Shown here piece after piece: positions 21,516-32,390 of a stretch of DNA of 64,000 nucleotides. Numbering within the stretch: the first letter of the stretch is position 1; each line of letters starts with the position of its first letter. This DNA is from Capniomyces stellatus (Eukaryota > Kickxellomycota > Harpellomycetes > Harpellales > Legeriomycetaceae). The notes below the pieces were generated by a model. That model saw nothing but the letters and a program-made list of their open reading frames with translations, ran no database searches and was not told the DNA's origin. The DNA lies in contig LUVW01000006.1 in NCBI GenBank assembly GCA_001661515.1, positions 528,832-592,831 on the forward strand, in the 5' to 3' direction. Position numbers and translations under genes: made by a program.

Positions 21516-22625
21516 CTAGCTTCGGTGCACCATAAAAGCGTTGGCCTGGCCATTGGCCATAGATACGATCTGGCTAACAACGCATCTTGGGTGTCTAGAC
21601 GCAGCGAATAAGATCATTTCTGCAATATCATCAGGTGTCATTGGTTCAATACCCTTATATACACTGTCAGCGGCCTCTTTATCGCCACTGAACCTAACAA
21701 CGGAAAAGTTTGTTTGGACCATTCCAGGGTCAATTTCGACAACTCTGACTTTTGTAGCGTTAGTCTCCATTCTTAAAGAGTCTGTTATTGCGTGTAGCGC
21801 AAACTTGGAACCGCAGTAAATGCTTCCTTTGGGGTACGCCATTAGACCTAACATCCAGAGATTATATATACATTAATTTTTGTAGAGTCTTTGTTAAATG
21901 TAGAGTAGAATACTGTCTGCTTTGGTGGTTCTTATTTGGATACACCCATGGTCAGCAAAGTATGGCTTCTAAGAATGAATATTGAGTGACAGGAACGAGT
22001 ATATAGTGTTGTAGAAAGCGTAAACCCCCGTACCTGCTGTTGATCCGATGTTGATTATTGTTCCTTCATCGCGTTCAATCATTCCTGGCAAAACCTGCTG
22101 TGTGACAAAGATAGTGCCCTTGACATTGGTGTTGAAAACTGCGTCGATGGTTGACTCTGGGACATCGCATACGGTGTCAAAACCAATAGCCATACCAGCA
22201 TTGTTTACTAGAATATCAGGCTTAGAAGCCCATTCTGGTAGAGCTGAAAAAGCCTCAACCACGGCTTTGCTGTCTGTGATATCTAGTTTGATTGTGTGAA
22301 TTTTGGTGTTTGGGTTTGCTGATTGGATTTCGTTTTTGAGTTCCTCAAGGAGAGATTCTCTTCTTGCTGCTAACACCAAGTGCGCGCCGTATTTGGCAAA
22401 TAACTGTGCGGTACTTTTGCCAAAACCTGAGCTAGCGCCAGTGCTATATATTATATTGGCAAAAAATTTGGATTAGAATATTTATTTGGGTAGCAGTAAT
22501 AACAATGCTTTACCAAAGTCGGTTTTATGAATCCACGCGACGTCAATAGGGTTGGATTTATGATTTAGATTAGATTGAATGTTTGCTTACATTATGACAG
22601 TTTTATTCTGGATTCTTTCAAACAT
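21516..22625 (-). CDS. Short-chain dehydrogenase/reductase, paralog 3 (two introns)
   Basis: Third SDR paralog. Exons 22625-22591 (35 nt), 22443-22034 (410 nt) and 21847-21516 (332 nt) give 258 residues, identical in length to paralog 2. Intron 1 (147 nt, GT-AG) splits the codon for Ile just before TGASSGFG. Intron 2 (186 nt, GT-AG, phase 1) sits after the active-site Ser and is at the same place as the intron of paralog 2. Motifs: TGASSGFG, NNAG, YCGSK for the Tyr/Lys pair. Protein similarity to paralog 2 is visibly higher than to paralog 1, suggesting a later duplication. Without intron 1 the glycine-rich loop would be lost, so truncated gene models should be expected in automated annotation. 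Confidence 0.9.
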
Positions 22626-23378
22626 TGCAAGTACTTCAAAGCTACGATCGGTTTAGGGTGTTGACAAATTGTTTTGTTAAAAGTGGTTTAAAAAAGTGGG
22701 GAGACGAAAGGAAGGCTGAGCTTAAAAGTGGATAGAACCGATAAACAATCGTTAAAGTCTTTTATAGTAAAGTTGGCTGAAACCCCTCTAACATTATTGG
22801 ATACGATTAGTCGAGTTTATTAAGATTAAAATTATTCCTGAAACAAAAATCGTTGACAGTTATTGGAAATTGGGATTGCGTCAAATTAATTGTGAATTTT
22901 GTGCCTTGAAAAAAAAGGCGGCGATAGTACAGAAAATGGTGTATAACGGTGCAAATGTACCAACATCGATAGCTCATGATGACTGAGTAAGATATGTACT
23001 TGCGCACAGATGAATGAAGATGGATTTTTAGTGGCGAGTGAGAAGGGAAAGTTGAAAAAGTTGAGGTAAAGAACATGTTTGTTAATAGCAATAGTAATAA
23101 GAAAAAAGTAAAGAGCTTGGCAGTTCTAATCAGCAACCACCAAAAGCAAACAACGATCACATGTAGTATACACAACACTTCTGATAAATGTTTAAAAGTA
23201 TTCAGAGCTGGTAAACAGAAAAACACAATAAAAACTGTATAAAAAAAAAAAAAAGGAAGAAAAAAAAAATACACGCCTATAGTGCGTTGAGCTATAGTAG
23301 AATGTTAGGTATAGAAAAATATTTCGGGGTATGAAACTAAAATGAAGAAGTGGATAGGAGACACGGGGGCAAAGATTT
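22626..23378. other. Gene-free spacer
   Basis: About 750 bases between the SDR-3 start and the citrate synthase stop. A 155-codon minus-strand frame (22,807-23,274) is Phe/Leu/Ser-rich, made by T-runs, and lacks any family motif. I regard it as chance within SDR-3 promoter and citrate synthase 3' UTR. Confidence 0.55.
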
Positions 23379-25066
23379 CTATTCAAACATCTTGCGGATG
23401 CTTGCAACAGTCAAACTCTTTGGGCGTTCAATTGGGAAACCCAAAGCGCGATCCCAGATGAGCTGAGACAATACACCAAATGCGCGAGAAACACCAAACA
23501 AGACGGTGTAGAAGTCTTGCTCAACTAGACCGTAGTGACGCAGAAGCACACCTGAGTGGGCATCGACATTTGGCCATGGGTTCTTGATCTTGGCTTGTTC
23601 GCCCAAGACCTTTGGAACAACGTCGTACATGTTGCTGACGGTCAAGAACAATGGGTCGTCCTTCAAGTGTTTAAGAGCAAACTCGCGCTGGGCGGTGTAT
23701 CTTGGATCGGTCTTTCTGAGGACAGCATGGCCAAAGCCTGGGACAACTCTTCCGGACTTGAGGGTTTGGACAACATAGTCGCGGATTTGGTCCTTTGATG
23801 GGGTTTCAACGCCAAGTTCCTTGTTCATGGAAAGAATCCATCTCAACACTTCCTGGTTGGCCAATCCGTGCAATGGACCAGCAAGGCCGTTAAGACCTGC
23901 AGCCAATGAGAGGTATGGATCAGACAAGGCTGAACCAACAAGATGGGTGGTGTGAGCTGAGACGTTTCCACCTTCGTGGTCAGTGTGAATGACCAAGTAG
24001 AGTCTAAGAAGCTCAACAAACTTGGCGTTGTCGCCAAAGCCTAGAAGATTGGCAAAGTTCTGCGAGTAATCGGCTCCTGCCTTGATTTCTCCCAACTTTC
24101 CATCTCTGAACACGTTTCTGTAGATCTTGGCTGCAATCAATGGCAACTTGGCAATTACGTTCATTGAATCCTCATAAACCGAGTCCCAGTACATGTTCTT
24201 GTTGACTCCCTCGTTGTAGGCCTTGGCAAACAGCGAGTCGCGTTGAAGTGCGGTGATGGCAATTGAAAGCTGTGACATTGGGTGCAAGTCACGTGGGCAA
24301 CGCTCCAAAATGTCTTCAACAAACTCTGGGATTGATGATCTTGAGTGCAAATCTTCAGAGATGGACTTTGCTTGCGATGCTGTTGGGAGTTCTCCTGTGA
24401 TCAGCAGCCACAAGATAGCTTCAGGTGTTGGCTCTCCCCCCTTAACTTCGGTTGGCAAAACCTTTTGGAGCTCCTCAATTGTGTAGCCACGGAATCTGAT
24501 ACCCTCCTCAGCATCAAGCAACGAAGTGTCCCACACAAGTCCTTTGATTCCACGCATACCACCAAGTGCCTACAAATTTACAGTTATTTTCCAGATCATC
24601 GCCACTGTTTTAGCTGCCTCTCTCGGCTTACTTCAACTAAATTATTCTTTACACATTTATTACACTACAAATGCCCCCAATAGTGCCAAATACTTGATTT
24701 GTAGATTATCCTACCAGCTGGCAGCATCGCGATGCCCTAGTAGCCCACAACTGCGCCACTGACATTGATACAACCTACTGCCTCCCTTTTTCCAAGCAGC
24801 ACAATACAGCACAAAGTAAAGCAAGTTAAAAGTTATACTGGAATCTTTACCATATCAACTGTGGTTTCTCCCAAAGACTTTGAACCAAAATCTGCCTTCA
24901 GCTTTTTAATCTCTTCACGCTTTGCTGGGATGAGCTCAGCAATGCGTGTCTTCAAACTACCAGCTGCCTCAGTGGTTTTGGATCTGATTGCTTGTGCAAC
25001 AACGGCTTGAGCCAAGCTATTGCCAGCCTTGATCGATGTGTTTCTAGCTGTACGAAGTGCAAACAT
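23379..25066 (-). CDS. CIT1: Mitochondrial citrate synthase
   Basis: Condenses acetyl-CoA with oxaloacetate to citrate, the entry step of the TCA cycle. Two exons, 25066-24851 (216 nt) and 24569-23379 (1,191 nt), join in phase 0 to give 468 residues. The first ~35 residues ([20 protein letters not shown]...) have Arg, Ser, Ala and no acids, as a matrix-targeting presequence should. Catalytic residues are recognisable: His in [15 protein letters not shown], His in [14 protein letters not shown], and Asp in NVDAHSG. The family opening [14 protein letters not shown] straddles the intron boundary. There is no C-terminal SKL-type signal, so a peroxisomal or glyoxylate isoform is unlikely. Third-position base use is more GC-rich than in neighbours, consistent with high expression. 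Confidence 0.97.
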
Positions 25067-27271
25067 TTTGGTGATTTTGTTTATATTGAAAAAAAAATCT
25101 TGAATTTAATCCTGTTATGACCTTTTTAAATTGTTAACAACTCCAATTAAAGCAAAAGCGAGAAATTAAAAAGTCGGTTTTTTCTACTTATCCTGCAACC
25201 AAAACTAAAATTGGATATTTCGAATATCATTCAGCTCACTTAATGTAATTTTATTCAAATTTAAATTCAGCCTTTATTTTTTTGTTTTTTATTTTTTTTA
25301 TCCTCTATTTTTTATTTTTGACCTTCGTTTTCCTTTTTCCTTTTTCCTTTTTACTTTTTTTTAGTTGTTAAAGAGCTCGCTAATTAACTTATTTCTCCAT
25401 TTAAGTGAAAAGTTGAATCACTTTCAGTATTTACTCTATTTCCCTTTGTTTAATCTTAAACTATTACCTAATTATTGGTTTAATACTGTATTTCCGCCAA
25501 TCTGCTCTCTGTATAACTTTTTGTTTTTTTTCGATTCTTTTTTTTTGACTTTTTTTATTTTTTTTTACCCTATCTCTTAACGAATTATTATCTTGATAAA
25601 ACCCACTTAAATTCTAATTATCTGTTTATCTCTATTATATCCAAATCTGTGATTTCTAACTTGTTCGCTAATTTTTTTTTCTCCATTTGCTGCATAGGCC
25701 CTCTCCCCCCCCCTTTTCATTCACAGTCTATAAATGATTTCTAGTTTTTTTTTCAATAAGCAATTCGGCTTTTTTAAAAAATGACAACTTTCTCAATATC
25801 CACAACTCGTTTATATCAATTATAAACATATGCATTTGTTAAATTGTTCCTGTCATAAAATGCAAAAGTGTTTGGGCAATAGTTGCTGATCTCTGGCTTT
25901 TCCGAAATTATTTTTCTACTTCAAGTTATTTTGAAACCTAAGCCAATTTCTCAAAGAAAAATAAAAAAAAGAAATTGGGAGGACCCAATCAAACGTTCAA
26001 ATCCTTAAACTCAGTCTACTAAATCCCCTAAATTATCTTTGCAACAATTTTGTTTATCTATTTTTTCTTCGTTTATCTGCCTTATTTTGTTTATCTGTTT
26101 TATTTTGTTTATCTGCTTTATTGACACTTCAGCAAATTTAAATTATAATCACTTTTGCCTATTTTATTTGTAGGCCTATCAGAGACCGACTAAAACACTG
26201 GTTTAGTTGGATATGTAACAACTCCAAATGCTACTGTTTCTTCATTCAAAAAACTAAAAACTAAAAACTAAGGATCTTCTTCGTCTACACTTTACATCCA
26301 CTATCTCTTCAATCTGTTATCTTTTCAATAAATACGATTTAATTTATCCAACTTTATCCACTGCTACTTTTAGCCAATAAAAACGCTACTATTATGCTTT
26401 CACAAACAAAGTTATTGTGTACTACAGCATCAAAGAGTTTATTTTTTGAGACGTAGATGGGATATATTTGGACTTTTTTCTAATATCTCCAACAAGTAAC
26501 AAGTTAATATTATAATATCAAAATCGGCCTTTCGGGAAAAGAGTGCCCACAATTAATAATAAAGATCTTGAGTAAACAAACTGACGGGAAAGCTTTTGTT
26601 TTATATGGCTTTTCATTATGCTGTTAGCTCGTTATCCTGCTATCTCTGTTGGAGCTCTGTTACAAGTGCTTTAGGATATTAAGCCTAGAAACACAACTAT
26701 CTGAGGCTAATTCTTTTTGCTATGCTTGGGGTATTGCCCATCGACTATTCAAGCTCTCAAGCACCCAAACTATTTAATTACAGATCCAAGTAATAAGTCA
26801 AGCAGACCACCATATTACAAAACACTAAGCTCAGCAGCCAACCAAACAAGGCAACAAAACACCAGTGCTGTTTTATTTTAAAATTTGGCCGATGCTTCAA
26901 CACATGATGAAATAAACTTCACAGACTAGAAAGCGTGATCAATGCGCATACCTTAAACATAAGAAGCTTTCGCATCACTAATACAACCTAATACTACCTT
27001 GTTAAGATTTGCTCAACAATGTAGCTCTGTTTTTGAGTCTTTTATTAAAAAAAAGTTTAATTTGTGTTGATTAAATTTGATTAAGTCCAGGTAGGTTCAG
27101 CGCTAACGATTAAAAGAAATCGTTTAATTAAGGACAAACATTACACTAAATTTACAAAGCTAGAAATAAATAAAATATAATAAAAAACCGCTGCTCCTAA
27201 GCTATCCCGACATGAAAGGGATCAAGAGTAAACAAGTTTTTATGTAAAAAAATAGCAAAAAGGCAAAAGAA
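25067..27271. other. Gene-free region (2.2 kb)
   Basis: Extremely T-rich on the plus strand immediately upstream of citrate synthase, then AT-rich without coding character. Frames such as 25,365-25,580 are Phe/Leu-rich by composition only. Includes a tandem repeat at about 26,046-26,122 and a C10 run near 25,706. Confidence 0.6.
26046..26122. repeat. Tandem TTTTGTTTATCTG repeat
   Basis: About four copies of a 20-25 base unit containing TTTGTTTATCTG, separated by short CTTTA or TTTTA linkers. No function suggested. Confidence 0.55.
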
Positions 27272-27343
27272 GGGCTTGACCGGGGATTGAACCCGGGGCC
27301 TCTCGCACCCAAAGCGAGAATCATACCACTAGACCATCAAGCC
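27272..27343 (-). tRNA. tRNA-Pro (anticodon TGG)
   Basis: The minus strand folds as a 72-nt tRNA: acceptor GGCTTGA pairs with TCAAGCC, the anticodon stem CTCGC/GCGAG encloses loop TTTGGGT with anticodon TGG, and the T arm contains CCGGGTTCAATCCCGG-type sequence. No intron and no encoded CCA. Confidence 0.96.
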
Positions 27344-27404
27344 GATAAAATGTTGAAAAGTTAAAAATATATCATCGCATCTAAATTCTTATAATTACTT
27401 TGGC

Positions 27405-27751
27405 TCATGCTGCTGATGCTCTATTATCACTATACCATTGCAAAAATGACAACATGTAGCAAATTCCGACAAGAGTATAGGCACCAACTGCCGCATATAC
27501 CATGAAATACGTTGGTTTTGTGCAAGTAGGGTTTATTAAACAGTCGTGACTTGCTACTATTACGTTTTTCTTTAAAAAAATGAATGAAATAGGGTGATTG
27601 CAACTGAAATGTTTAAAATGGGGTAATGCCCTAGTGAGCTCCGTATTTTTTTTGGTGGTTTTGAGGATATTCGAATGGATAAGCATCAGCATCACAATCC
27701 GAGGGCATTGTTACAGTGCAATGCAGCATTTTGATCTTTGTTTGTCATCAT
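27405..27751 (-). CDS. Possible small single-pass membrane protein (61 aa)
   Basis: Exon 27751-27715 joins exon 27553-27405 through a GT-AG intron, giving 61 residues. The product has a short polar N-terminus, two cysteines spaced CLINPTC, one hydrophobic helix of about 20 residues (YFMVYAAVGAYTLVGICYML) and a short polar tail ending in SDNRASAA. That layout resembles small inner-membrane or ER proteins, but I do not recognise the family. It starts 62 bases from the tRNA-Pro gene. Evidence is limited to phase continuity, the hydropathy pattern and codon character in the second exon; the first exon is the weaker part. Confidence 0.4.
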
Positions 27752-28428
27752 TCTCTTGTAAGCATACAATCAGTATCTAACATTCAGCCAGCAAACCAAG
27801 TGTGAATTGATAGTAGAGGCGCAATCAAGTCACCAAAGCTACCACCCGCCAGCAATGGCTTGTATATTGAAATAAAATATTAAATGTAAACCGTAAAATG
27901 GCGTAAAAAAGTGGTCATTCCATTTGAACGTTTGTTAAATTCAATCAATCTGCACTATAATCCGATTTAAAGGTGGTGTGCAGTTTTGAATATTTTCTTG
28001 GTGTTATATTTCGCATTGTTTTTTGGCATTACATAAGGCAGGGTAATTAATTAAGCAAACTCGTTAATCGAAACGATTAATGCGAAACCAAACCAAGTTT
28101 TTTTTTAATTAAAGTAGTGAAAGGTTTTATTTTGTCTAATTCCGAATTAGCTATTTATAGTTGAGCAAAGTACACAAGCGTAGTTTAAATTAGTATTAGA
28201 CCGAAATTACCAAGAATAAAATTAAGAAAACACCAGATAAAATATAACTTTTTTCTCTGTTCACTCGGCGGAATCCAACGATAAAACGGCAAAAAACGTA
28301 AAATACCAACTGATTAATAGTGATAGCAAAAAACAACAACAACAACACCACCACCACTACTACCACTACCACCACCGTCAAAAGTAAATATAGATAAAGG
28401 CCAGTATAATTCAAAGTAGAGTTCACAA
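27752..28428. other. Spacer with AAC/ACC triplet tract in kinase leader
   Basis: AT-rich divergent spacer. At about 28,327-28,379, within 100 bases of the kinase ATG, the plus strand carries a run of AAC then ACC/ACT triplets, probably in the 5' leader. A 26-codon minus-strand frame near 27,790-27,870 was not convincing as an exon. Confidence 0.5.
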
Positions 28429-30960
28429 ATGCATTGCAAAAAGAACGAAGAGAGGCTAGCAATCAAATACAGCATAGTGTCAAAGTTGATAGATGAGGGG
28501 AATGTATCTGACTCTGACTCCGATTCTGACTACTCTGATTCTGATTGCTCGGACACGGAAACTAGCAGCCCCAGCGGCAAACGTGAAAAGCAGTTTAAAC
28601 CGATACAATTGAACGAGTACAAACTAGAAAAAATCCTAGGCGCAGGCTCGTTCGGAAAAGTTTATCTAGGAAGGTCTGTAATTACGGGAAAGGAATATGT
28701 AAGCATAGTAAAAATATAGGCTTTGTTTGTTTCCAAATCTCTTTAAACATGATATTTCCAAGTTTTAAAATCAACAGCAGCGGTGTAGGTATTAAAGCCA
28801 AAAAGCATTAATGGTGAATAGGCGGTGAAGCAGATTTCAAAGCAGACTCTAAGAAAACAGGACCAGGCTCTTATGATGAGAGAACAGCAAGACTTGGAAA
28901 TGAAAAACGCAGGTGGTCCAAACACGGATCCAAAAATCCCATTTAGAGGAAGAGCGCCTTCAAATCATCTTATTATGAAACAAGTGATAGAAAAGCAAAA
29001 GGAAAGCGAAAAGAATGACGAGTTCTATTTACTAAGAAGAGAACTAGCGATTCAAAAAAAAATAGACCATTCCAATGTGCTCAGCTTAAGGGAGGTGATA
29101 GACGCATCAGAAAATGACAAAATGTTTATGGGTAAGCTTTTGGCTACGCGAGTTACCTGCACTCGTTTATCATACAAAATGCGTCAAGATTGAAGTCTGG
29201 GGTTGTTACTATTGTTATTACGATGTGTATTTTGTCGTTAAAACTATATTTCGGGCTAATTTATTCACATTTATTTACTTCCACATACAGTGTTTGAGTT
29301 GTGCAGTCGTGGTCCATTGTTTAACATCAAGCCTAAACAAAAAGTTGAGCCCATTGAAGAGGATAAAGCAAGAGGGTATTTCATACAAGCGTTCCTAGGC
29401 CTTGAATATTGTGAGTGAACATGTTTGCTTTTCTTTATGCGTGTGTGGTACGTCATATCTATGGCTTCATCGTCTACCTGTGCTTAACTTTATTGTTTTA
29501 TTGTTTATAGTGCATGCATGCAAGATTGTACATAGAGGTAAAGTTGGTTAATAAATATTCAATGCTATATTGGTGACTAATTTCAGGGTAAATACCAAGA
29601 ATGCTAAAAATGTTGATGCTGAACGTGTGGTATTTGTATGCCTTAGACATCAAGCCAGACAATTTACTGCTTACCACAGAAGACATCCTGAAAATATCAG
29701 ACTTTGGGGCGTCTAAAATAGTTGATGACGAGTCCTCTAAAAACCAGAGTCTCGGTACTCCTGCATTTATGGCACCAGTAAGTCAAATTCCATCTATACG
29801 TACGTGTGTGTGTGGAGTTTCTAGATCATGTAAAGTATAATAACTTTGCTATTTATATTATCAGCTTGGAAATATCATTGACTTTTTTTGACATGTGTGT
29901 AATCCAATTAGGAGCTATTTGAAGGTAAGACACTTAATAATAATAGCTAATCGACACAGTTATATTGGGTTTGTTTATAAAAGAAACGCATTCATATCAT
30001 GGCTTTGGCAATACCTTTTCTTTCCTAGCGAGCACTAATGAAGTTGACGAATATTCTGCCGACATTTGGGCTCTTGGCGTCACACTGTATTGTATGGTAT
30101 TTGGGGAGTTGCCTTTTTATGGAGAAACGATAATAGAACTCAGCAGATCCGTAAAAGAGCAAGAGTATGTGGACCAACCAACCAATTATTTTTCTTCATC
30201 AACTTGACAGCGACATAGTGATAGTTGCAAAAAAAAAAAAAATGAAGAAGGTAGTAGAAGATACTAGTTTGTATATTTTTCTAATTCTTTACAATCTACC
30301 TGACCAAATAGATTACTATTCAAAGACGATGTTAACCCACAACTTAAAGAGTTGATATCGGCAATGCTGGAACATGATGTTAGCAAAAGAGCAACGTTGG
30401 ATGATATAAGAGTAAGCTCATGGATTTAGCTTGGCGGGATTATATTTTCCTCCATCCACTATCACTACTATTTATATTAATATTATTGACATCTTTTTTG
30501 TTGATTTTTTTGATGGCATATTAATTTGGCTTAGAACCACAAATGGGTAACAAACAATGAATCGGTAACTTTAAAAGTCAAGAGCTCCAATATCGAACGA
30601 AAATTCAGCGACGTAACAGAAGACGATGTTAAGGGGGCGTTCACTAAATCAACACCGATTATACCAATAGTATGTTTTTAATCAATTAATCATTATTTAT
30701 GTTTGCTTTTTTTTTTTACTGGCAGGGTTGGTTCACTGATTTATTACTTGATTATATCATAAGAGCAGAAAATACATGCTTTTTCACTTGCCAACATTGT
30801 ACAATACGTCAAGTATCTCAACTATATATCTTTTTTTCAAAAATAAACAATTGCGTAGATCAAGGCCTTGATGAGATTGAGAAGGGTTCGTGCCAAAATC
30901 AGACAAAGGAACGAGCTAATCAAGCAGCTGAGCAGCATGGATTTATTGTCTCTAAAGTAG
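28429..30960 (+). CDS. CaMKK/Ssp1-type Ser/Thr kinase (10 exons)
   Basis: A kinase of the CaMKK group; fungal members (Ssp1, Sak1/Tos3/Elm1) activate AMPK/Snf1 or related kinases. Ten exons join in phase: 28429-28698, 28822-29131, 29291-29410, 29511-29537, 29647-29777, 29912-29924 (13 nt), 30029-30164, 30312-30411, 30535-30669, 30859-30960, giving 447 residues. An N-terminal Ser-Asp run (SDSDSDSDYSDSD) looks like a CK2 target. Kinase motifs: GAGSFGKVYLG, AVK, MVFELCSRGPLF, HRDIKPDN, SDFG, GTPAFMAPE and a D(I/V)WALGVTLYC segment typical of CaMKK. A ~50-residue insert follows AVK, where CaMKKs carry the RP insert. The tail repeats the CaMKK order: 'VTEDDV', then IPI and a basic helix (LMRLRRVRAKIRQR) placed like the autoinhibitory/calmodulin-binding segment. 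Calmodulin binding is inferred. Confidence 0.87.
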
Positions 30961-32390
30961 ATATCTTGTTCTCAACTTTGTTTGATATACAGTGGTAACA
31001 CTATAGTATTTATTGTTTTATACGTTTATTTGTAAAAAGCAAGCCGATATCGATTACATACTTTTTTGGGGAAACAAATTATTCGTAAAACCGGCCCAGT
31101 CCAAAAAACCTCTGTATTGATAGCTATTTATTAAGCACAGAGTTTTTTTAGAAAATGGTACTTATTGTCTCCAGATACGTTACTATGGTGTTGCCATTGT
31201 AGAGTTTTGGCCAAAAGTGTGCATTTGGTGTCATACGTTTCACTTTTAGTATTCCCCAAATTGTGTTGCTCCAGTTTATTTTTTGCCATCAGTACAGTGA
31301 GTTCCGGCTGGGGTAGTAACCACGCATATATGATCACGCTTGCATTTACTAGTCATCCAAACTCCATTATAACAAATAGCCAACTTATCCTTTACAATGC
31401 TATTTGAATAACTATTGGTGCGATCACGCTGTGTTATAGCCAATCTTTCCCAGGGCGAGTATGGTTGATGCAATATTAGTTGCAATTATGTTTACATCAC
31501 TCTGTCTTTGTTTGATGTTTAATTTGGCTTTATAATATACATTATACATCGCTTTACATTTTTAAGCGTGACGAATGTAGTTGTTGAGCTTTGAAAAACT
31601 CTTTCAATCAATCTGATTATGCTCATTAATCAAGCCAATGTTTGTTTAGATACCATGGCATATTTTTCTGAGCCAAATGTGTTATTCAAAATTCGATAAA
31701 ACGGCTTTTGGTTTTAAAGACATGTTGTGGACATTTTAAGGCAGGTGAAACACTACGCACAGCGGCGTTTGGTGTATGGTGTGTATAGTACGCTGTGGTG
31801 GTGTGCGGTCAGATATAAGGCCAGTTGTTTGTATTAGTGGATCCATTTTAATGTAGAGCAATTCATATTTGTTGGTTTTAGGCATATTTCCCAAAAGAAA
31901 AAAAATAAAACTGCTTTGATTTCAGCAATAAGAAAAAACAAAACATTTCAACAAAAAAAAAGAGAAAAATAGCTTTTTTGGCTTTCCGTATTATAATTGG
32001 GTGGATTTAATCAAAGTCGAGTTGTTTTTTTTAATGGAAAAAAAAAATAGATAATGCTTTATGGTCAAAGGTTGATCATAAGCAAAGTAAAATTTAAAGT
32101 TATGTGCCTATAGAAACCAGGGAATATAGAAAGAAAATTTAATCAAGAGAAAACACAAGAAAGCAAAACGATTAAAGAGCGAGAGATAGTTGAATTTGTT
32201 GATTTCAAGCTATCGATTCTTAAACGTAGTATATTTAGTTCGAAATCATTTACTCTATTTTCAACCGCATCTCTAAATCTCACAGCTAAACACATTTTGG
32301 TATATTTTTGCTCTTATCGAAATAAAATAATCAGAACATTTCTCGGCAGAATTTATTTAGTCTAATCGACATTTCAAACGCCGTACCAAA
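30961..32390. other. Gene-free spacer
   Basis: About 1.4 kb, AT-rich. Apart from the cysteine-rich fragment at 31,131-31,485 nothing coding is seen. The last 400 bases are presumably the uL22m promoter. Confidence 0.5.
31131..31485 (-). pseudogene. Possible remnant of a cysteine-rich (chitin-binding-like) protein
   Basis: Two overlapping minus-strand frames carry peptide with C...C...C spacing. One reads LAICYNGVWMTSKC then CVV and HC, which resembles the short Cys-rich repeats of some fungal carbohydrate-binding proteins. There is no start, no signal peptide and the pieces are in different frames. This is a weak call and could be chance. Confidence 0.22.

Noticed and set aside
21516..22379. 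Reading SDR-3 as lacking the cofactor-binding loop
   Set aside because: A 35-nt first exon and a GT-AG intron supply the N-terminus and TGASSGFG motif.
22807..23274. 155-codon minus-strand Phe/Leu-rich frame
   Set aside because: Composition is explained by T-runs; no homologous motif, and it sits in the spacer between SDR-3 and citrate synthase.
25365..25580. 71-codon plus-strand hydrophobic frame
   Set aside because: Made by T-rich low-complexity DNA, with no coding character.
26046..26122. Spaced repeats considered as a CRISPR-like array
   Set aside because: Units are short, degenerate, AT-rich and without unique spacers of constant length; the host is eukaryotic.
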